11,222 nt of DNA from an uncultured Ruminococcus sp. (GTDB lineage: Bacteria > Bacillota > Clostridia > Oscillospirales > Ruminococcaceae), in assembly GCA_902783235.1 (NCBI GenBank), contig CACZQG010000009.1:1-11222 (forward strand). Direction: 5' to 3'. Shown piece after piece: positions 6,700 through 11,222 of the stretch (positions within the stretch are counted from its first letter, which is position 1; every line of letters begins with the position of its first letter). Below the pieces are notes generated by a model, which saw nothing but the letters and a program-made list of their open reading frames with translations, was not told the DNA's origin and did no database searches. A program made the translations under genes and the position numbers.

Positions 6700-6815
6700 G
6701 ATCGCTTTTGTTTGATATTATGCAGCCGGGACAAACTTTAGAACAGCAAAGAAATAATATAGATGTGGGATAAATGGACTTATATGCCTGCCTGAAAGCA
6801 TATGCTTGTTTATTC

Positions 6816-6844
6816 TTGTATTTCGTAAGAAATTATGCTATAAT
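6816..6844 (+). promoter_or_regulatory. Extended -10 promoter of the asp23-fakA-recG block
   Basis: TATAAT (6839-6844) is preceded by TGC, a perfect extended -10, with TTGTAT (6816-6821) 17 bp upstream as a half-matching -35. A start near 6851 gives a leader of about 35 nt before the Asp23 gene. It is the only clear plus-strand promoter before the three genes. Confidence 0.75.
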
Positions 6845-6885
6845 ATAGACAGCTATTGAGCAAACTTTTTTAAGGAGGAATGTTT

Positions 6886-7233
6886 ATGTACTGCAAAGAG
6901 ACATATCTTGGCAATATAACCGTTGCTGACAGATTTATAAAAAAGCTGGTATGCCGTGCAGTGACAAGCTGCTTCGGTGTTGCGGGAATGGGGGACCGTT
7001 CCTTTGCCGATCATATGATGACAGGTTTTTTCAGGCTCCGGGCATTGACTCACGGTATAGCTGTGCGGACAAAGGGCAGCAGTCTTACTGCCGATATACA
7101 TATTACCGTCACCTTTGGCACAAATATTGCAGCAGTAAGGGATAGTATACGCTCAAAGGTGAAATTTGTTATCGGTGAGTATATAGGTCTTCCTGTTGAA
7201 CAGGTGAATGTTTACATAGATGGTGTTATCTGA
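6886..7233 (+). CDS. Asp23/Gls24 (YloU-like) family protein
   Basis: This is a 115-aa protein of the Asp23 (DUF322) family; YloU of Bacillus is the positional match. Members are small cytoplasmic proteins linked to cell-envelope homeostasis and alkaline stress; the biochemical role is poorly known. Family signs are the N-terminal GNITVADRFIKKLV, the central FGVAGMGD, and the C-terminal run ADIHITVTFGTNIAAVRDSI, KVKFVIGEYIGLPVEQVNVYIDGV. The length is typical. ATG at 6886 is chosen because AAGGAGG (6872-6878) sits seven bases before it; ATG at 6880 is only one base from that site and would add two residues. It lies first in a plus-strand block with fakA 116 nt downstream, the order also seen in Bacillus and other Firmicutes. 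No signal peptide or membrane helix is seen. Confidence 0.88.
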   Translation: MYCKETYLGNITVADRFIKKLVCRAVTSCFGVAGMGDRSFADHMMTGFFRLRALTHGIAVRTKGSSLTADIHITVTFGTNIAAVRDSIRSKVKFVIGEYIGLPVEQVNVYIDGVI

Positions 7234-7349
7234 TATATCTGTCTTTCTGTAAGCTGCAAAAGGTATGAAAGATGAGCTGTAAGGTGCAGACACCGGAACC
7301 TTCGGTGAGTACTTTCAGCCGTCCTGAATTCATAGTGGAGGAATTTGAA

Positions 7350-8999
7350 TTGATAAACGGTGAGATTTTTAAGAATGCCGTGATAAATGCCGGCATTAAT
7401 ATAAAAAATAAAAGAACACAAATAGATGAGCTCAATGTCTATCCCGTACCTGATGGTGATACCGGTACAAATATGTCCTTGACCCTTTCGGCAGCAGTCA
7501 GGGAGCTGGAAATGCAGGGCGGAAATATTACTGTCTCACAGGCAGCCGAAACAGCGGCAGGTGCTATGCTCAGAGGAGCAAGAGGTAATTCCGGAGTTAT
7601 AACCTCTCTGCTGTTCAGAGGATATGCCAAAGCCTTTTCCGGAAAGGAGACCGCAGATAACGTGGAGCTGGCAAACGCTCTTACCATGGGAGCACAGGCA
7701 GCGTATAAATCAGTTATGAACCCTGCTGAGGGTACTATACTTACTGTTGCAAGAGTTGCTGCCGAAAAAGCTCAGGAGATATGCGGAAACGTTAAGGATA
7801 CAGCCGGATTCTGGGAACAGGTGTGTATAGCTGCCAGGGAAGCTCTGGCAAAGACCCCGGAGCAGCTCCCCGTGCTCAAAAAGGCAGGGGTGGTGGACGC
7901 AGGCGGTCGGGGACTTGTTGTTATACTGGATTCTATGCTGGCTGTTTTCAAGGGCGGAAAGGTTACTGTTCCGCAGGAAAAAAAGGCTGTTTCAAGGACA
8001 TTTGAGGCTTCAAACGATATTCCCGATGATGAGGAGATAAGGTATTCCTATTGTACCGAATATATGGTGGAGAAATCCCCGGAAAGCAAGGACTCGTTCA
8101 TGCTCCGTGCATATCTTGAAACTATTGGTGATTGTGTTGTGGTGGTAGAGGATGATGAGATCATAAAGGTACACGTTCATACCAATGATCCCGGTCTTGC
8201 AATACAAAAGGGTCTGGAATTCGGCAGATTTGTAAATGATCCCAAGCCAAAGATAGAAAATATGCGGATACAGCAGGAAATGCGCATAAAGGAAAAGAAA
8301 ATAGCTAAAAAGCAGGAATTCAAGCCTGTAAAACCGGAGAAGGAATACGGATTTGTTGCGGTGGCGGCAGGAAGCGGTATTGAGGAAATGTTCCGTGATC
8401 TGGGGGTAGACTGCATTATAAAGGGCGGTCAGACCATGAACCCTTCTACCGATGATATCCTCAAGGCTATACACTCTACTCCCGCCAAAAACGTTTTCGT
8501 GCTTCCGAACAATAAAAATATCATAATGGCAGCGGAGCAGACTATAAAGCTGGCTGACAGAAATGTATGTGTTATACCTACAAGAACTATCCCCCAGGGA
8601 CTGTCTGCTTTAATGGCGTTTGATGAATCGGAGGATTTCCCGGACAACAGAATGTCCATGACCAAGGCAATAGAACGGGTTTCTACCGGTCAGGTGACAT
8701 ATGCGGCAAGAGATTCCGAGTATGAAGGACACAGCATCAAGAAGGGAGAGGTACTTGCCTTTGACAACGGCAAGCTGCGTTATAATGAAAAGGAATTGAA
8801 CAGAGCAGCGTATAAGCTGGTAAAAAAGATGGTAAAAAGCGACAGTACTTTTGTAAATGTGTTTTATGGCAGCAATGTTTCCACAGATCAGGCAGAGGCA
8901 CTTTTGAAGCAGCTGGAGGCAAAGCTGGGAGACAAGGTGGAAATAATGCTTATGAACGGCGGTCAGCCGGTGTATTACTATATTGTTTCGGTAGAGTGA
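7350..8999 (+). CDS. fakA: Fatty acid kinase FakA (YloV, DhaL-DegV fusion)
   Basis: FakA phosphorylates fatty acids held by a FakB partner, feeding exogenous fatty acids into phospholipid synthesis. The protein (549 aa from TTG; S. aureus FakA is about 548) has an N-terminal DhaL ATP-binding domain with PDGDTGTNM at 34-42, RGARGNSG at 75-82, MNPAEGTILTVAR at 123-135 and GVVDAGGRGL at 180-189. The middle domain has YCTE (Cys235) and KVHVHT (His275, His277), matching the zinc-site and catalytic His of the family, and a DegV-like C-terminal domain has GGQTMNPST at 359-367, ending GGQPVYYYIVSVE. TTG at 7350 gives the conserved start INGEIF and has GGAGG eight bases before it. An in-frame ATG at 7272 would add 26 residues that resemble nothing in the family. 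No fakB gene is in the window; recG follows after 115 nt. Confidence 0.93.
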   Translation: MINGEIFKNAVINAGINIKNKRTQIDELNVYPVPDGDTGTNMSLTLSAAVRELEMQGGNITVSQAAETAAGAMLRGARGNSGVITSLLFRGYAKAFSGKETADNVELANALTMGAQAAYKSVMNPAEGTILTVARVAAEKAQEICGNVKDTAGFWEQVCIAAREALAKTPEQLPVLKKAGVVDAGGRGLVVILDSMLAVFKGGKVTVPQEKKAVSRTFEASNDIPDDEEIRYSYCTEYMVEKSPESKDSFMLRAYLETIGDCVVVVEDDEIIKVHVHTNDPGLAIQKGLEFGRFVNDPKPKIENMRIQQEMRIKEKKIAKKQEFKPVKPEKEYGFVAVAAGSGIEEMFRDLGVDCIIKGGQTMNPSTDDILKAIHSTPAKNVFVLPNNKNIIMAAEQTIKLADRNVCVIPTRTIPQGLSALMAFDESEDFPDNRMSMTKAIERVSTGQVTYAARDSEYEGHSIKKGEVLAFDNGKLRYNEKELNRAAYKLVKKMVKSDSTFVNVFYGSNVSTDQAEALLKQLEAKLGDKVEIMLMNGGQPVYYYIVSVE

Positions 9000-9114
9000 G
9001 CTTTTTTTTGGTCAGCAGATGCAGATACTTGGGAATATGATATGATATCTACACATCGTATGCCTGTATCCATTTTGTGCAGTATTGCCATAACAAACTT
9101 CAGAGGGATTTTAT
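9000..9114 (+). other. Spacer between fakA and recG with a half hairpin element
   Basis: This 115-nt gap has an eight-T run right after the fakA stop but no stem before it, so no terminator is called. TTGTGCAGTATTGCC (9075-9089) matches 14 of 15 bases of the right arm of the hairpin at 3161-3175, with no left arm nearby. No clear promoter is seen; recG is probably read through from upstream. The recG Shine-Dalgarno is AGAGGG at 9102-9107. Confidence 0.5.
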
Positions 9115-11151
9115 ATGAATGATCTTTTCACATCTGTCACCTGCCTTAAAGGTGTAGGAGATAAAAAAGCAGGATATTATAAAAAGTTGGGCATTGAGAC
9201 AGTATATGACCTTTTGTATCACCTGCCCAGAGGTTATATCGACTTTTCCTGTGCAGTTTCCCCTGTAGATGCTGTAACGGATGAGTATAATGTACTCAAG
9301 GGCAGGATAGTCAAAAAAATGCCGGAGATGCGTCTTCGCAAGGGACTCAGCATATTCAAGGCAATTGCCAATGACGGCAGCTATGATTTTGTTGTGACTA
9401 TTTTCAATAATGTTTACGGCTTCCGTGCTCTGGAGACGGGCAGGACGTATTATTTTTACGGAAAAGTGACAGGATCGCCTCTTCGCCGTGAGATCACCGC
9501 ACCAAAGATAATAAAGTCAAATGATGAAAAGCTCCAGCCCATATACCCGCTGACAACAGGACTGACATCATATGCAGTGCTGTATAATATGCGTCAGGCT
9601 ATGGATATTCTGAAAAAAGAGCCTTTTGATTTTATGCCTCCGCATATACTTATGGAAAATGATCTTTTCACACTTCCCCATGCGCTGAGGGCAATACATT
9701 TTCCTATGATGAAGGAGGAGGCAGATGATGCAAGGCGCAGACTTGCCTTTGATGAGCTTCTGATCCTTCAGCTGGGGCTTCTTACTATGAAGGGAAACCG
9801 CAGGAGCAGGACACAGCTGAAAATGGAGCTGGCAGATATTGACCCGTTTTTCCAAAGTCTTCCCTTTACCATGACAGGGGCTCAGCTTCGCTCTGTTAAG
9901 GATATTATTGAGGATATGTGCTCGGAATATCCCATGAACAGACTGCTGCAGGGAGATGTGGGAAGCGGTAAGACAGCTGTAGCTGCCGCAGCCTGCTATT
10001 TTGCTTATAAAAACGGCTGTCAGTCGGCTATGATGGCACCAACCGAAATACTGGCAGCTCAACATTACAATACCCTGAAAAAATTTCTTGAGCCATGCGG
10101 TGTAAAGGTGGCACTGCTTACCGGCTCTATGACCGCAAAGCAGAAGCGTGAGGTAAAGGAGGCTCTCCTTTCCGGGGAAATATGTGTGCTTGCAGGTACT
10201 CATGCTCTGATACAGAAGGATGTGGAATTTAAAAGGCTGGGACTTGTTATAACCGATGAACAGCATCGTTTTGGTGTGGCACAGAGAGCAGCACTTGCAG
10301 ATAAGGGGGAAAGTCCCCACAGACTGGTAATGTCTGCGACCCCTATACCACGTACACTGGCTCTGATAATATACGGGGATCTGGATATATCCGTCATTGA
10401 CGAGCTGCCTAAGGGCAGACTGCCTATAAAGACCTATGCTGTTACCTCAAAGCTTCGCCCGAGAATATGCAGCTTTATCAAGGAGGAGATCGAAAACGGC
10501 GGCAGAGCATACATAGTATGCCCTATGATAGAAGACAGTGACAGTGACCTCCGGGCTGTAAAAAGCTATGCTGAGGAGGCAAGAGCCAAAACCTTTCCGG
10601 AATATACCGTGGGACTTCTTCACGGCAAAATGAAGGCAGCCGAGAAAAACAAGGTCATGGAAAGCTTTAAAAACGGTGAGACAGATATATTGATATGTAC
10701 TACCGTTGTGGAGGTCGGTGTAGATGTGCCTGAGGCAAATGTTATGCTTATTGAAAATGCGGAGCGTTTTGGATTGTCACAGCTCCATCAGCTCAGGGGA
10801 CGAGTGGGCAGAGGAAGCCGCCAGAGTCACTGTATACTTCTTACAGATAATAAAGGTGACGAATGCCTGGAGAGAATGAAGATAATGAGCAGTACCTCGG
10901 ACGGATTCAGGATATCCGAGGAGGATCTGCGTCTTCGTGGACCGGGTGACTTTTTTGGCAGCCGTCAGCATGGTCTTCCGCCGCTTAAAATAGCTGATAT
11001 TGCAGCGGATATGAAGCTGGTGGATCTTACCAAGCGTATCGCTGCGGATATTTTAAGCCGGGATCCGGAGTTGAAAAGCAAGGAGAATGGTCCGCTGAAA
11101 ACAGAAATAATAAGGCTTTTTAACAAAAACGGAGAAAATTTCTATAATTAA
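9115..11151 (+). CDS. recG: ATP-dependent DNA helicase RecG
   Basis: RecG remodels stalled replication forks and branch-migrates Holliday junctions. The 678 aa length is close to the E. coli (693) and Bacillus (682) proteins. The N-terminal wedge/OB region (about 1-200) starts with LKGVGDKKAGYYKKLGI, a helix-hairpin-helix-like entry, then DLLYHLPRGYID. The helicase core has Walker A GDVGSGKT at 280-287, the DEQH box at 381-384, SATPIPRT at 407-414, LLHGKM, TTVVEVGVDVPEA and motif VI QLHQLRGRVGRG. The C-terminal DLRLRGPGDFFGSRQHG motif is typical of RecG and Mfd. ATG at 9115 has AGAGGG seven bases before it. The open frame is intact, with no frameshift. It stands third after asp23 and fakA, as in Bacillus once the serine dehydratase genes between them are set aside. 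No GC-rich terminator follows. Confidence 0.97.
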   Translation: MNDLFTSVTCLKGVGDKKAGYYKKLGIETVYDLLYHLPRGYIDFSCAVSPVDAVTDEYNVLKGRIVKKMPEMRLRKGLSIFKAIANDGSYDFVVTIFNNVYGFRALETGRTYYFYGKVTGSPLRREITAPKIIKSNDEKLQPIYPLTTGLTSYAVLYNMRQAMDILKKEPFDFMPPHILMENDLFTLPHALRAIHFPMMKEEADDARRRLAFDELLILQLGLLTMKGNRRSRTQLKMELADIDPFFQSLPFTMTGAQLRSVKDIIEDMCSEYPMNRLLQGDVGSGKTAVAAAACYFAYKNGCQSAMMAPTEILAAQHYNTLKKFLEPCGVKVALLTGSMTAKQKREVKEALLSGEICVLAGTHALIQKDVEFKRLGLVITDEQHRFGVAQRAALADKGESPHRLVMSATPIPRTLALIIYGDLDISVIDELPKGRLPIKTYAVTSKLRPRICSFIKEEIENGGRAYIVCPMIEDSDSDLRAVKSYAEEARAKTFPEYTVGLLHGKMKAAEKNKVMESFKNGETDILICTTVVEVGVDVPEANVMLIENAERFGLSQLHQLRGRVGRGSRQSHCILLTDNKGDECLERMKIMSSTSDGFRISEEDLRLRGPGDFFGSRQHGLPPLKIADIAADMKLVDLTKRIAADILSRDPELKSKENGPLKTEIIRLFNKNGENFYN

Positions 11152-11192
11152 TTGTTTAAATATCCAAAACAAAAATTTTTTTAAAAAAGCTA

Positions 11193-11221
11193 TTGACTTT
11201 TATCGAAAAATGGTGTAAAAT
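11193..11221 (+). promoter_or_regulatory. Near-consensus promoter at the right edge
   Basis: TTGACT (11193-11198), a 17-bp spacer and TAAAAT (11216-11221) form a strong sigma-A promoter, with an A/T-rich UP-like stretch (11171-11188) just upstream. It points off the right edge and should drive the next gene, which is not visible. Confidence 0.8.
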
Positions 11222-11222
11222 A

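Noticed and set aside
6715..6749. Confident promoter for the ATPase gene
   Set aside because: TAATAT or CATAAT is present but no -35 at 16-18 bp matches well, so it is only mentioned as a weak possibility.
9000..9012. Eight-T run right after fakA as an intrinsic terminator
   Set aside because: No stable stem precedes the T run; the final fakA codons do not fold into one by eye.
9568..10320. 250-codon minus-strand frame opposite recG
   Set aside because: recG motifs are intact on the plus strand; the antisense frame has low-complexity composition and no start signal.
11152..11192. Intrinsic terminator after recG
   Set aside because: Only A/T-rich palindromic sequence is present, without a GC-containing stem; it fits better as an UP-like region for the promoter at 11193.

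Overview
The window looks like chromosome of an anaerobic, gut- or rumen-type Clostridia bacterium, most likely Ruminococcus or a close relative. The support is a cohesin domain and two type I dockerins (cellulosome parts), moderate G+C, AT-rich spacers with strong sigma-A promoters, and a Gram-positive Asp23-FakA-RecG gene order. Species cannot be fixed from the sequence alone. Seven protein-coding genes are supported: four on the minus strand in the left part and three on the plus strand at the right.

Left block (about 190-3060, minus strand): a two-gene operon encodes a small secreted cohesin-dockerin adaptor (2236-2925) and then, with stop and start codons abutting, a large secreted GH24-type lysozyme carrying SH3 domains, three Ig-like domains and a C-terminal dockerin (247-2235). 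A candidate promoter lies at 3029-3057 and an intrinsic terminator at 193-228. It reads as a cellulosome-style module aimed at peptidoglycan rather than plant fibre, and is the most interesting part of the window.

Middle (about 3120-6740, minus strand): a lone flavin reductase-like FMN-binding protein has a perfect-consensus extended promoter (3803-3831), an FNR/CRP-like palindrome centred near -60, and an unusual nested-hairpin terminator (3123-3188). Upstream lies a calcium-type P2 ATPase gene (3994-6615) with a terminator at 3896-3941 and a strongly folding leader at 6636-6699. The ATPase probably starts at TTG.

Right block (about 6816-11151, plus strand): an Asp23/YloU-family protein, FakA (fatty-acid kinase, YloV; probable TTG start) and RecG helicase follow one promoter in an order known from Bacillus (yloU-yloV-sdaAB-sdaAA-recG), but without the sda genes. 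The window ends on a near-consensus promoter for a gene beyond the edge.

The two middle-region terminators share a core (GGCAATAC..CACAA..GATT), the left-hand terminator has a related core, and one arm of the same element recurs before recG. This suggests a dispersed hairpin family. No tRNA, rRNA, CRISPR array, transposase or phage gene was seen.
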